A stretch of DNA of 64,000 bases, from NCBI GenBank assembly GCA_963540065.1, contig CAUTNK010000009.1, positions 1 through 64,000 on the forward strand, given 5' to 3'. Below, piece after piece: positions 45,961-55,111 of this stretch (positions are counted from its first letter, which is position 1; every line of letters starts with the position of its first letter). The notes beneath the pieces were generated by a model that did no database searches, was not told the origin of the DNA, and was given only the letters and a program-made list of their open reading frames with translations. The translations under genes were made by a program, and so were the position numbers. Source of the stretch: Bacteroides_D sp963540065. GTDB lineage: Bacteria; Bacteroidota; Bacteroidia; Bacteroidales; CAJPTX01.

Positions 45961-47772
45961 GTGGCAGATAAAATCGTGATGGAAACAATGAATACTCAAA
46001 AACGAAAAACAGGTCTGTCTCGCTTACTTGAGATCGCGGGACGTAAGAAATTTTTTCTCTTCTTGTCTATCCTATTTGGTGTAGCAACAACATTAGCACA
46101 GTTTCTCCCCTTTGTGGCAATTTATAAGATTCTGACAGAATTAGTAGCACATGCGCCTGAACCTGCAGCTGCGAATGCGACAGAGATTTGGTTCTGGTGC
46201 TGGGTCATGTTTGGTTCATTCGTCATAAGTTTGGTCGTGGGCTTCCTCTCTGTGATGTTCTCACACTTGGCAGCATTCAACATCTTATACCAAATGCGTA
46301 TCCAGCTGGCGCAAAAACTAGCACGCTTACCGATGGGCTTCTTTACGAAAAACGCCACCGGAAAGATTAAGAAGATTATGACCGAAGACGTCGAACGCAT
46401 CGAGCTCTTTATCGCACACAACTTGCCCGATACGGTAACTTCTATCATCTTCCCCATCCTACTTTTTGTCTATATGTTTATGGTGAATTGGTTATTGGCG
46501 TCGATTATCCTCGGGATTGCGCTCCTCTCCTTTCTCTTTATGGCAAAAATGTATGGCAACGGACGCATGAAAGCCTATATGGACGAATGGATGCGTGTAA
46601 ACGGGCAGGTTAATGCCTCGCTGGTGGAGTACATCCGTGGCATCCAAGTGGTAAAGATCTTTACCCGTTCTTCCAAAGCCTATCGCCAATTAGACCAAGG
46701 AGTACGGGAGTTTCGAGACTTTGCTACAAAAATGAATCACGAATACCGGGGCACCTATGTCGGTTTCCAGACTATCCTCTTGTCGCCACTACTATTTATT
46801 ATCCCTGTTGGGGCATATCTGCTTATGCAAACAGACTCGTATAGCGCATTGTTGCCACAAATCTTGCTCTTCTTAGTCTTTTCGGTTGGAATACTCTTTC
46901 CGCTGCTCAAGATTATGTGGGTAGGCTCTTTATTCAACCAAAATAGCTTTGGTGTAGCAGAAATAGATAAGATCTTAGACGAGCCCGAATTAGAAGATCC
47001 TACACATCCACAGATCCCAGCAGATGCAACTATAGCTTTCGAAGATGTATCGTTTGCTTATGAAGAGAAAAAGGTACTAAACCACGTATCTTTTGAAGCA
47101 AAACCCGCAACAATCTCTGCATTTGTAGGTCCGTCCGGAGCTGGGAAGTCGACTATTGCGATGCTTACAGCTCGTTTTTGGGACGTAGCAGAAGGTACTA
47201 TCAAGATTGGTGGAGTGCCTCTGCGCGATATCCAGACGACGGAGCTAATGAATCGGATTTCGTTCGTCTTTCAAGATAACCCACTTTTCTTTGATACCAT
47301 CGAGGAAAACATACGGATGGGAAACAAGACGGCTACCTTCGAACAGGTGGAAGCTGCAGCTAAAGCTGCACAGTGTCACGAATTTATTACAGCACTTCCA
47401 CAAGGCTACCAGACACTAGTTGGCGAGGGCGGAACCTATCTCTCGGGAGGCGAACAGCAACGTTTGGCACTAGCGCGTGCAATTCTGAAAGATGCGCCGA
47501 TTATCCTCCTAGACGAAGCTACAGCTTTTGCTGATCCAGAAAACGAAGGAAAGATTCTCGAAGCTTTCTCGCACCTTATTAAGGGTAAGACGGTAATGGT
47601 GATCGCCCACCGCCTGAGTACAATTGTGAATGCGGATCAGATCTTCTACATCGAGGGCGGAGAGATTCGCGAACATGGTACACATGAATCGCTACTTGCA
47701 CAATCTGGTGCGTATGCTGCTATGTGGCAGAAATACGAACAAACCCTCCACTGGGGGATTCGGAGATCGTAA
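45961..47772 (+). CDS. ABC exporter-type half-transporter, subunit 2
   Basis: A 603-residue partner of the preceding subunit. It has six helices (about 25-320), GPSGAGKSTIAML (about 389), VFQDNPLFFDTI, LSGGEQQRLALARAI (about 494), then LLDEATAFADPENE. The D-loop reads FADP where most exporters have SLD, a difference also reported in siderophore-type heterodimers. The start may be GTG 45961, or ATG 45979 or 45988; the N-terminus is not decided by a good ribosome site. A 13-bp terminator follows 16 bp after the stop. Confidence 0.87.
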   Translation: MADKIVMETMNTQKRKTGLSRLLEIAGRKKFFLFLSILFGVATTLAQFLPFVAIYKILTELVAHAPEPAAANATEIWFWCWVMFGSFVISLVVGFLSVMFSHLAAFNILYQMRIQLAQKLARLPMGFFTKNATGKIKKIMTEDVERIELFIAHNLPDTVTSIIFPILLFVYMFMVNWLLASIILGIALLSFLFMAKMYGNGRMKAYMDEWMRVNGQVNASLVEYIRGIQVVKIFTRSSKAYRQLDQGVREFRDFATKMNHEYRGTYVGFQTILLSPLLFIIPVGAYLLMQTDSYSALLPQILLFLVFSVGILFPLLKIMWVGSLFNQNSFGVAEIDKILDEPELEDPTHPQIPADATIAFEDVSFAYEEKKVLNHVSFEAKPATISAFVGPSGAGKSTIAMLTARFWDVAEGTIKIGGVPLRDIQTTELMNRISFVFQDNPLFFDTIEENIRMGNKTATFEQVEAAAKAAQCHEFITALPQGYQTLVGEGGTYLSGGEQQRLALARAILKDAPIILLDEATAFADPENEGKILEAFSHLIKGKTVMVIAHRLSTIVNADQIFYIEGGEIREHGTHESLLAQSGAYAAMWQKYEQTLHWGIRRS

Positions 47773-47788
47773 GAGCGAGGGAGATATG

Positions 47789-47826
47789 GAGGGTGTGTCA
47801 AGATAGAAATTTGGCACACCCTCTTT
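47789..47826 (+). terminator. Terminator of the ABC pair
   Basis: A 13-bp stem (47789-47801 with 47811-47823, one G-U pair) around a 9-nt loop, followed by TTT. The short T run makes it moderate on the plus strand, but its position directly after the stop supports it. Confidence 0.7.
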
Positions 47827-47967
47827 AGGTGTATTCAGAAGGTGTAAAATGCAAGGCACTGAGAATTAGAATTTGCTCCGTACCTCAGTACACTCCATTC
47901 TCACCCTAATTTCTCAAGCAAAACAGCTGTTTGCGCGTTATAACACATCGTCTGTATCTCTATCCAC

Positions 47968-47996
47968 AAAAAAAGCACCCCTTAATGAGGTGCTTT
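47968..47996 (-). terminator. Strong minus-strand terminator with no upstream gene
   Basis: On the minus strand AAAGCACC...GGTGCTTT forms an 8-bp stem (47996-47989 with 47979-47972) with a 9-nt loop and then a T run (complement of the seven As at 47968-47974). On the plus strand no T run follows. No minus-strand protein gene lies upstream for at least several kilobases. Confidence 0.75.
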
Positions 47997-48210
47997 CCAT
48001 AATTGAGAGCTTTTTCGAGAGGGCTAAGTGCCCAAGAAATCTTGGCTATCGTGCTTCAATAACTATCTTCAATAAGAGAATCAAACGGTTCACCATAGCT
48101 AGTAACAAAATCCGTGCCAAAGTATTTCCTCTACTCTCAGAAATCAAAACCTGTGGCAATATAACTAGCTATCTACTACCACCTCCATGTAATGTATCTA
48201 TTTCAAAATA
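47968..48210 (-). ncRNA. Candidate small RNA ending at the orphan terminator
   Basis: The minus-strand sequence upstream of the orphan terminator has local hairpins (CCAAGA-TTT-CTTGG at 48045-48032 and GGGC-ACTTA-GCCC at 48033-48021) and stops in all three frames. Promoter-like variants TACTTTG (48221-48215) and TATTTTG (48211-48205) are each one base off consensus spacing. A transcript of roughly 220-250 nt is possible. I tested for RNase P, tmRNA and 6S hallmarks by eye and found none convincing. Confidence 0.25.
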
Positions 48211-48282
48211 ATACAAAGTACCCCGTATACCAACCACAAACTTTTACAAAGGGAGCTATATCGCTGATCTCCAATTTTATTC

Positions 48283-48310
48283 TACTTTTGTAGGTTAGAA
48301 TAACTATAAA
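48283..48310 (+). promoter_or_regulatory. -7 box TACTTTTG and shared 16-nt leader element for the POT gene
   Basis: Perfect TAnnTTTG at 48283-48290, then TTAGAATAACTATAAA at 48295-48310, identical to the element before the ABC pair. It lies 20 bp before the ATG. Confidence 0.6.
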
Positions 48311-48330
48311 CTAATAACGCTTGTAGTAGA

Positions 48331-49902
48331 ATGTTTAAAAATCAGCCAAAAGGTTTGTTGGCCGCCGCACTCGCTAATATGGGCGAGCGATTCGGTTTTT
48401 ACATCATGATGGCGATACTCTCGCTATTCATTTCATCGAAATTCGGCTTAGACGTTACCAGTACCGGATACATCTATTCCGCCTTCTATGCTTCTATCTA
48501 CCTATTAGCTCTTGTTGGTGGAATTATTGCCGATCGTACTAAAAAATACAAACAGACGATCACGTGGGGGATTATCTTTATGGCAATCGGTTATCTGCTC
48601 ATTGCCATCCCGACGCCCACCCCCGTACCAAACAAGATACTCTATTTAGCACTAACCTGCTTTGGTCTGTTAGTCATTGCTTTCGGTAACGGATTGTTCA
48701 AAGGCAACCTTCAGGCATTAGTAGGACAGATGTATGATGATCCAAACTATGCTTCAAAACGCGAGTCGGGGTTTCAGATATTTTATATGTTCATAAACAT
48801 TGGTGGTTTCTTCGCACCATTTATTGCGATTGGCGTACGAAACTGGTGGTTAAAAGTGAATCACTTTGATTACAACGCCGAACTTCCCGAACTATGCCAT
48901 GAACTCATAGAAAATGGAAGCGCGATGGCTGCAGATCGTTTAGCAACACTTCAAACTTATGCTAGTGAAGTCTCCCTCAAAGCCGGAGCTGCTATTACCG
49001 ATCTTGTTGCTTTTGCCAATGAATATCTCAACGTATTCAATCGTGGTTTTCAGTATGCATTCATGGCAGCAATTGTTATGATGCTGGTTTCGTTAGTCAT
49101 CTTTCTTACCAATAAGAAGGGGCTTCCTGATCCAAGTAAGAAAGCTGTAACAGCAAAAACTGGCAATATTTCTGCCGAAGAGGTGAAGATGAGTGCACAA
49201 GAAATACGTCAACGTGTTTTAGCGCTTTTTGCTGTTTTTGGCATTGTTATCTTCTTCTGGCTTTCTTTCCACCAAAATGGTTACTCGCTAACTTTCTTTG
49301 CGCGCGACTATGTAAATCTGAATGCAAGTTGGCTAACTTTTGATATTCCTTTTACAGACATTACAATTAAGGGAGCAGAAATTTTCCAAAGCGTAAATCC
49401 TCTATTTGTAGTAACCCTTACGCCACTTATTATGTGGTTCTTTGGTTGGTTGAAAAAGAAAGGTCGTACCATTTCAACACCAATGAAAATAGCGATCGGG
49501 ATGGGTATTGCGGCAGCTGCATATGTTTTCTTAATGTTGTTCTCTTTAGCATTGCCAAGTAAAGATGCATTAGAAGGTCTTCAGGCAGCAGACAGAGAAG
49601 CTATTAAAGTAACCCCCGCAATTATGATCGGGCTATACTTCCTACTCACTGTAGCTGAGTTATTTATTAGTCCTCTCGGCTTAGCATTTGTATCTAAGGT
49701 CGCACCGCCGCACATGCAAGGTTTAATGCAAGGCGCATGGTTAGCTGCAACTGCTGTCGGAAACTCCTTGCTATTTATTGGTGGTATCTTATACACAAAT
49801 GTTCCTATTTGGGCAACGTGGCTAGTATTTGTAGGAGCATGTGCATTATCTATGTTCGTGATGCTCTCGATGGTACGTTGGTTAGAACGCGTAGCAAAGT
49901 AA
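48331..49902 (+). CDS. POT-family peptide MFS transporter
   Basis: A 523-residue inner-membrane symporter with about twelve to fourteen helices, of the proton-coupled oligopeptide (POT/PTR) family. The first helix has ALANMGERFGFYIMMAIL, the counterpart of the ExxERF motif, but with asparagine where the first glutamate usually stands. GNGLFKGNLQALVGQMYD and GFQIFYMFINIGGFFAPFIA follow, and late MIGLYFLLTVAELFISPLGLAFVSKVAPPHMQGLMQGAWL matches the family. It probably takes up di- or tripeptides, fitting an asaccharolytic, peptide-feeding bacterium. A strong terminator follows. Confidence 0.9.
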   Translation: MFKNQPKGLLAAALANMGERFGFYIMMAILSLFISSKFGLDVTSTGYIYSAFYASIYLLALVGGIIADRTKKYKQTITWGIIFMAIGYLLIAIPTPTPVPNKILYLALTCFGLLVIAFGNGLFKGNLQALVGQMYDDPNYASKRESGFQIFYMFINIGGFFAPFIAIGVRNWWLKVNHFDYNAELPELCHELIENGSAMAADRLATLQTYASEVSLKAGAAITDLVAFANEYLNVFNRGFQYAFMAAIVMMLVSLVIFLTNKKGLPDPSKKAVTAKTGNISAEEVKMSAQEIRQRVLALFAVFGIVIFFWLSFHQNGYSLTFFARDYVNLNASWLTFDIPFTDITIKGAEIFQSVNPLFVVTLTPLIMWFFGWLKKKGRTISTPMKIAIGMGIAAAAYVFLMLFSLALPSKDALEGLQAADREAIKVTPAIMIGLYFLLTVAELFISPLGLAFVSKVAPPHMQGLMQGAWLAATAVGNSLLFIGGILYTNVPIWATWLVFVGACALSMFVMLSMVRWLERVAK

Positions 49903-49922
49903 ATTTTTTGTCTTTGTCATAG

Positions 49923-49955
49923 AGGCGTGACCTTGAAAAGGGTTGCGCCTTTTTT
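49923..49955 (+). terminator. Terminator of the POT transporter gene
   Basis: A 10-bp stem (49923-49932 with 49941-49950) with an 8-nt loop and a six-T run (49950-49955), 20 bp after the stop. Confidence 0.85.
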
Positions 49956-50035
49956 ATTACCCAAACTACAAACAGACTAAACGCACGAGAATAAACTCCT
50001 AGAGAGCATTTTCGCATGCTTATCAATAAAATAGG

Positions 50036-50043
50036 TACATTTG
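50036..50043 (+). promoter_or_regulatory. -7 promoter box TACATTTG for phoH
   Basis: Perfect TAnnTTTG, 24 bp before the ATG at 50068. A good ribosome site GGAGGAT at 50057-50063 lies between. Together they exclude the in-frame TTG at 50041 as start. Confidence 0.65.
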
Positions 50044-50067
50044 TCTACAAACATTCGGAGGATAAGA

Positions 50068-51390
50068 ATGGCTACCACGGCGAAAGTGTTCGTTTTGGAT
50101 ACCAACGTATTGCTGCACGACCACAAGTGTATAGAATATTTTCAGGACAACGATATCGTAATCCCGATCGTAGCTCTCGAAGAGCTCGACAAATTCAAAA
50201 AAGGCAACGAAACCATCAATTACCACGCTCGCGAATTTGCTCGTGCCCTAGACCGCTTAAGTGGCGATAACCTATTTACAGACGGAGTATCGTTGGGTAC
50301 TGGACGCGGAAAGCTTCGCATTGTAACAGGTAAGCCCTTTTCAGAAGAGATGCGACTCTCGTTTGGAGATGCCTCCTCCGATCACCGAATTCTAGCCATT
50401 GCAGAATGGGTTCGGAAGGAGAATCCGGAACGTAAGGTTATCCTCGTTTCCAAGGATATCAACCTCCGTATGAAAGCAAAGTCGCTAGGCATCATGGCGC
50501 AAGACTATCTAACCGATAATGTACACGACCTCGACGCCATCGGACGCCCACTGCAACACATCACCGGATTAGCAGACGCGCTTATCCAGCAAGTATACCA
50601 ATCGCCATCAACGCTTACGCCCAACAATCTCAAACAAGATGTAAGTGGTAACGACTGCTTTGTACTGGAGGGCGAACGCTCAAGTGCCTTAGTAATTTAT
50701 AATCCACTTCTAGGTGTCTTTGAACCTGTCGAACGCCGAAAAGCTTATGGCATTGAACCAAGAAACGGCGAGCAGCAATGCGCCCTAGAATACTTACTAT
50801 CGCCACGTATTCCACTAGTTGCACTCACCGGAAAAGCAGGAACTGGGAAGACACTCCTAGCGCTAGCAGCAGCGCTAGCACAAGAGGAGGCCTTTGAATT
50901 GGTAATGTTGGCAAGACCTATCGTACCGCTCAGCAATCGCGATTTAGGCTTCTTACCCGGCGATGTGGATGCTAAAATAGGTCCGTACATGCAACCCCTA
51001 TTTGATAACCTCGGCGTTATAAAAAGTACGCTTAAAAGCACAAGCCGAAACTATGTACGCATTGAGGAAATGCAACGAACCAACAAGCTTGTCATCTCGC
51101 CCCTAGCATACATTCGTGGGCGGAGCTTGTCGCATGCATTTATCATTGTAGACGAAGCGCAAAACCTGACACCACACGAGGTAAAAACCATCATCACGCG
51201 CGCAGGCGAAGGCACGAAAATTGTCTTTACCGGGGATATCTACCAAATAGACCATCCTTACTTGGATACTCGTTCTAACGGATTAAGCTATCTAGCAGAA
51301 CGAATGCACGGGCAGGCTGCCTTTGCACATATCAACCTAGTAAGGGGCGAAAGAAGTGAATTAGCAGAATTGGCAAGCGATTTATTGTAA
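50068..51390 (+). CDS. PhoH-like ATPase with N-terminal PIN domain
   Basis: A 440-residue PhoH2-type protein: a PIN ribonuclease domain (about 1-140, VFVLDTNVLLHDHKCIEYF with its metal-binding aspartates) fused to a PhoH RNA helicase-like ATPase (about 225-440). Walker A is TGKAGTGKTLLALAAALA (about 254), with FIIVDEAQNLTPHEVKTIITR as Walker B region and VFTGDIYQIDHPYLD after it. Such proteins unwind and cut RNA. The start is fixed by the TACATTTG box and the GGAGGAT site. A coiled-coil gene starts 10 bp after the stop. Confidence 0.94.
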   Translation: MATTAKVFVLDTNVLLHDHKCIEYFQDNDIVIPIVALEELDKFKKGNETINYHAREFARALDRLSGDNLFTDGVSLGTGRGKLRIVTGKPFSEEMRLSFGDASSDHRILAIAEWVRKENPERKVILVSKDINLRMKAKSLGIMAQDYLTDNVHDLDAIGRPLQHITGLADALIQQVYQSPSTLTPNNLKQDVSGNDCFVLEGERSSALVIYNPLLGVFEPVERRKAYGIEPRNGEQQCALEYLLSPRIPLVALTGKAGTGKTLLALAAALAQEEAFELVMLARPIVPLSNRDLGFLPGDVDAKIGPYMQPLFDNLGVIKSTLKSTSRNYVRIEEMQRTNKLVISPLAYIRGRSLSHAFIIVDEAQNLTPHEVKTIITRAGEGTKIVFTGDIYQIDHPYLDTRSNGLSYLAERMHGQAAFAHINLVRGERSELAELASDLL

Positions 51391-51400
51391 TCGTCAGGAG

Positions 51401-51997
51401 ATGAGGATTGTAGGTGTTATTTGTTTAGGCTTGTGCTGGTGGTGGATCGCCAATGCACAAGCACAAGATGATCAGCGACTTTTACGAGCGCAAGCTAAGA
51501 TTAATAAACTTAAGGAGCGCATCGAAAGCTTGAAAATAGGAGTAACCAAAGCCGACTCGTTGGTGGTCGTTGCACAAGGAAATATTCGTGCTGCTGAGGA
51601 CTCGCTCCGTTTCCTACGCGCCGAGGAAGAGAGTATAAAAAAAGCGCAATTTGATGCCGAAAAACGTGCACGACGCGATGTAAGCCAAGCTAATGAAACA
51701 GCGCTAGACTCCCTACGCAACGAATACCGAAATATTGAAAGAGAGATCGAGATCCGCATCCGAGACTTGGAGCGGCGTGGACGTTCGGCACAGCGCTACT
51801 ACGAGACAAGCGTCAGAAACGAAAAACGCGCAAAAGATGCTGCTAAAAAGGCTCTTAACAATAAAAAAGCAGCCGAAAAAGCCGTAGAAAAAGCGCAAGA
51901 AGAGTATATAAAACTCGAAAATAACTTACGCGCACGGCAAGAACGTCAACAGAAAAAAGAAAACGCAAAACAGGAACGTGCAAAAAACAAAAAATAG
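51401..51997 (+). CDS. Exported coiled-coil protein of unknown function
   Basis: A 198-residue protein with a signal peptide (about 1-21, ICLGLCWWWIANAQA-QD), then almost entirely charged heptad-like helix. The last third is very rich in lysine, alanine and glutamate (KKALNNKKAAEKAVEKAQEE) and ends KNKK. I do not recognise a family. It may bind cell wall or nucleic acid in the periplasm, but that is a guess. An AGGAG site immediately precedes the ATG. It is probably cotranscribed with phoH. Confidence 0.7.
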   Translation: MRIVGVICLGLCWWWIANAQAQDDQRLLRAQAKINKLKERIESLKIGVTKADSLVVVAQGNIRAAEDSLRFLRAEEESIKKAQFDAEKRARRDVSQANETALDSLRNEYRNIEREIEIRIRDLERRGRSAQRYYETSVRNEKRAKDAAKKALNNKKAAEKAVEKAQEEYIKLENNLRARQERQQKKENAKQERAKNKK

Positions 51998-52038
51998 CAA
52001 CACCATTAGCGTTTCTAAGCTTCTTTCTCTCTTTTGCT

Positions 52039-52046
52039 TACATTTG
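52039..52046 (+). promoter_or_regulatory. -7 promoter box TACATTTG for the PCMD lipoprotein gene
   Basis: Perfect TAnnTTTG, about 50 bp before the tandem ATGs at 52097/52100. It lies downstream of the in-frame TTG at 52034, so that longer frame is rejected. Confidence 0.6.
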
Positions 52047-52096
52047 CAAGAACCTTAACAAGAAGAATAATACCGTTGTCTGGTGTTGTGTATCGA

Positions 52097-55000
52097 ATGA
52101 TGAAAAGACGCATTTTTCTACAAAACACCCTCCCCCTACTTCTTATAGCGAGCTTCGTTTCGCTCTTCTTTTTCTCGTGTAAAGAAGATACGCGCAATTA
52201 CGAGGCGGAGATTGTCTCCATTCACTTTGCGAAACGCATCAGCAAGGATACCGTTTTGCTTGTAAGCGATACTATCACACCGCTGAGTACGCACATCGCC
52301 GTAGATGTAAACTACTCTGCAGATCTCCAAAAACTAGTGCCCATTTTTACGCTATCCAATGGAGCTACAGCCTCTTGCGAATCCGGTGGTTGCTACGATT
52401 TTACCAAACCCTTTACCATTATTGTAACCTCGGAAAACGAACGCAATCAGCGTGAGTATATCTTCAACCTCTCTAAATTAGATCCGCCACCAGCAGAACC
52501 TCCGCAAGAAGAGGAACAAAATGCCGAAGCTTGGCTAACCGATTTCCTACTCGAGGATATATCAGGGGCAGAGTACGAACCGCGGGGGACGCGAATCAAT
52601 GTATTAGTGCCCGAGGGTACTGATATTACAAATCTCAAACCTAAGTTTACCATATCTACCAATGCCACGTGCGATTGGCAACTGGGCGACTTCTACGATT
52701 TCACAGATCCGCTCTACGTACGCGTCACAAGCGAGGATCAGCATACCACAAACACCTTCCGGATTACTGTCCGCGTCAAAACTCCTCCACCACACCAAGA
52801 TGCGCAAATCCTGAGCTTTCGTTTTGCAGGCGCACAAACCCTTGCCGAGATCGACGGCTCGCAAATCTACGCAGAAGCCGCACGTGGCGCTGATATAACC
52901 TCATTAGTACCCATAATCAAACTAAGCGAAGGAGCGCGCTTGTCTATTGAAAAGGGCGAACCGATCGATTTCACCAATCCCGTAAAAATTGAAGTAACCT
53001 CGCAGGACAATGCTGCCAAAAGTACCTACACCGTATTTGCCTCGGTGCGTATGTTGCAAGGTGCAACACTTAAATCGTTCAAACTATACCCCTTGGGCGA
53101 ACCCACTTATACCGAGGGGCATACATTCGGGTATTGTGTTACAGATGCCAACGTTCTCAAAAACCTATATCCCGTTTTTGAACTATCAGAGGGGGCTAAG
53201 TGCAATATAAATCTGGGTGAGCCACTCGATTTATCCGACTTTCAACCCAAAGAACTGGTTGTAACCTCAGAAGACGGGCTGCACAGCAATACCTACCAGA
53301 TTACAATAAAGAAAAGCGATGTGCCACCAGAGCGGGGTACTCTAACATCCTTCCTCCTAGATGCTCCCGGCGCAGAATCGCAAATTATCGGAACTTCCAT
53401 AGAATGCAAAGTTCCGGAAGGAACCGACCTAACACACCTAAAAGCGACCTTTACCTTCTTATCCAAACCTAACTGGGATAACGCAGAAGGACCTGCTTCT
53501 TTGTGGTTAGGAAAAAAAGCGAATTCCCCAGAATTTAAATCCGGAGAAACTGTACTCGACTTCTCATCTCCGGTCATTTTATATGCCTATCGCAAATTCT
53601 GGGGTTTTTCCTACCATAAAGCAGACTATACCGTTACCACTCGCGTCGTAAAAGAAGCTGCACAAACCAAACTGCTAAAAGAGCTCGACTTTATAGGTCT
53701 TGCCACACGCATTATGCGGAAACAAAATACCTTCCACGTATTCGTAGGCGATGGCATCGACATAACAAAACTAAAACCGCAACTCACCCTCGCCCCAGGT
53801 GCTACTTCTACACTTGCTAGTGGTGTTGCGCACGACTTTACTAACCCTGTAAATTTCACTGTAACGGGCTCTGGTATTTCGGAATCCTACCAAATTATCG
53901 TTACACGCCGAACCAACGACCAAGCTGTCCTCTCGGAGCTGCGTATAGAAGAACTAAGCGATAAGACTCCCGTCATCACCGGAGCTACATACACCTATTT
54001 TTCGGGAAGCGAGATCGATATCAAAGCGCTTACCCTACACTTTAAAGTATCAGAAGGAGCCACCACCAACATTGTATCCGGACAAAAACACGATTTCTCG
54101 AAACCGCAGCGCATCGTAGTTACTTCGCAAGATAAGAGTATCACACGCACGTACACTGTCGTAGTAGATCAGCGCTTAAATTACGAGGCAGAGCTACTAT
54201 CTTTCGGATTTAAGGAATTGCAAACACCCTGTAAGATTAACGGCTTAAAGGTTACCTTCCCCGCAAAAGGCTTAAACCTGAGTGCTCTAACCCCCTACTA
54301 CACCATTTCGGCAGGTGCAAAATGCAACTTACCGCAAAATATACCCGCTGATTTCTCAAAGCCCGTCCGCATCCTCATAACCTCCGAAGATGGGCTTACT
54401 ACCAAAACCTATACCGTCACTCCACAACTCGCCGGACTTACCTTCGATTTCGAACGCTGGCAAAAGGTCTCCGATTACGATCAACCCCTCGGTGGCTGGA
54501 ATAGCAGCAATCCCGGCTTAAAAATATCCAAAGACTTCTTAGGGAAACCAGATAACTACTCCGTGCAAAAGTCGACCGATGCGCATTCAGGTAGTTATGC
54601 GGCTCGCATTTCGACCGAAGGCATCTTTAAGGCTGGAAAATCCATCGCCTCGGGGGCACTATTTTTAGGCTCTTTTGACGCATCAAACATTGTAAGCGAT
54701 CCCCTCTCGGGACCACGTTTCGGCGTACCATGGGCAAACGTAACGCCAAGTGTCTTCTCCGGCTGGTATAAGTATATACCAGGTAAGCAAATGGTAAATG
54801 CTAGTGGAAATGCTATCGATGGTACCGATGAGTTGGATCTCTATGCTATCGTCTTTTATGGCGATCAACTCAACTCACACAATATACAAAATAGCGACCG
54901 AGTACTCTATAAAGCACGACTAACCGACCTAACCCCTAAAAAAGAATATACGCGTTTTGAACTACCATTCGAAAAAACAGGCGTCACTCCTCCAGAAGGT

Positions 55001-55111
55001 GCCGTACTACGCTATACAATCGTAGCAAGCTCCTCCCGACGAGGTGACGACTTTGTAGGAGCCGTAGGGAGTATTCTCTTGTTGGACGATCTCGAAATAA
55101 CCTATAAGTAA
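52097..55111 (+). CDS. PCMD-domain surface lipoprotein with eight Ig-like repeats
   Basis: A 1004-residue lipoprotein. The signal peptide ends in the lipobox FFSC28, followed by KED, a short acidic run like Bacteroidota lipoprotein surface-export signals. Eight repeats of about 85-100 residues follow. Each has the frame L(S)xGA...G...DF(T/S)xP..I.VTSxD.....Y.(I/V), as in DUF5018-like domains. The fifth is the most altered (tryptophan-rich, WGFSYHKADY). The last 230 residues (LTFDFERWQKVSDYDQPLGGWNSSNPG) match the PCMD domain, a putative carbohydrate-binding or metabolic domain. The barrel gene downstream overlaps by one base (TAATG), so the two products probably cooperate at the surface. Confidence 0.8.
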   Translation: MMKRRIFLQNTLPLLLIASFVSLFFFSCKEDTRNYEAEIVSIHFAKRISKDTVLLVSDTITPLSTHIAVDVNYSADLQKLVPIFTLSNGATASCESGGCYDFTKPFTIIVTSENERNQREYIFNLSKLDPPPAEPPQEEEQNAEAWLTDFLLEDISGAEYEPRGTRINVLVPEGTDITNLKPKFTISTNATCDWQLGDFYDFTDPLYVRVTSEDQHTTNTFRITVRVKTPPPHQDAQILSFRFAGAQTLAEIDGSQIYAEAARGADITSLVPIIKLSEGARLSIEKGEPIDFTNPVKIEVTSQDNAAKSTYTVFASVRMLQGATLKSFKLYPLGEPTYTEGHTFGYCVTDANVLKNLYPVFELSEGAKCNINLGEPLDLSDFQPKELVVTSEDGLHSNTYQITIKKSDVPPERGTLTSFLLDAPGAESQIIGTSIECKVPEGTDLTHLKATFTFLSKPNWDNAEGPASLWLGKKANSPEFKSGETVLDFSSPVILYAYRKFWGFSYHKADYTVTTRVVKEAAQTKLLKELDFIGLATRIMRKQNTFHVFVGDGIDITKLKPQLTLAPGATSTLASGVAHDFTNPVNFTVTGSGISESYQIIVTRRTNDQAVLSELRIEELSDKTPVITGATYTYFSGSEIDIKALTLHFKVSEGATTNIVSGQKHDFSKPQRIVVTSQDKSITRTYTVVVDQRLNYEAELLSFGFKELQTPCKINGLKVTFPAKGLNLSALTPYYTISAGAKCNLPQNIPADFSKPVRILITSEDGLTTKTYTVTPQLAGLTFDFERWQKVSDYDQPLGGWNSSNPGLKISKDFLGKPDNYSVQKSTDAHSGSYAARISTEGIFKAGKSIASGALFLGSFDASNIVSDPLSGPRFGVPWANVTPSVFSGWYKYIPGKQMVNASGNAIDGTDELDLYAIVFYGDQLNSHNIQNSDRVLYKARLTDLTPKKEYTRFELPFEKTGVTPPEGAVLRYTIVASSSRRGDDFVGAVGSILLLDDLEITYK

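Larger units (their letters stand above)
47827..48282. other. Non-coding gap between ABC pair and POT transporter
   Basis: About 455 bp without a supported protein gene. It contains an imperfect inverted repeat (TGAGAATTAG near 47858 and CTAATTTCTCA near 47908) and a minus-strand terminator at 47968-47996. A 112-codon plus-strand frame (47873-48211) starts at TTG, runs through the terminator hairpin and has no recognisable features, so I do not call it. The minus strand has stops in all frames. Confidence 0.5.

Noticed and set aside
44207..47772. ABC pair as a siderophore uptake system
   Set aside because: Sequence resemblance only; no siderophore synthesis, receptor or iron-box signals are seen nearby.
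47873..48211. 112-codon plus-strand frame in the ABC-POT gap
   Set aside because: It begins at TTG, crosses an intrinsic terminator and has no ribosome site or recognisable domain.
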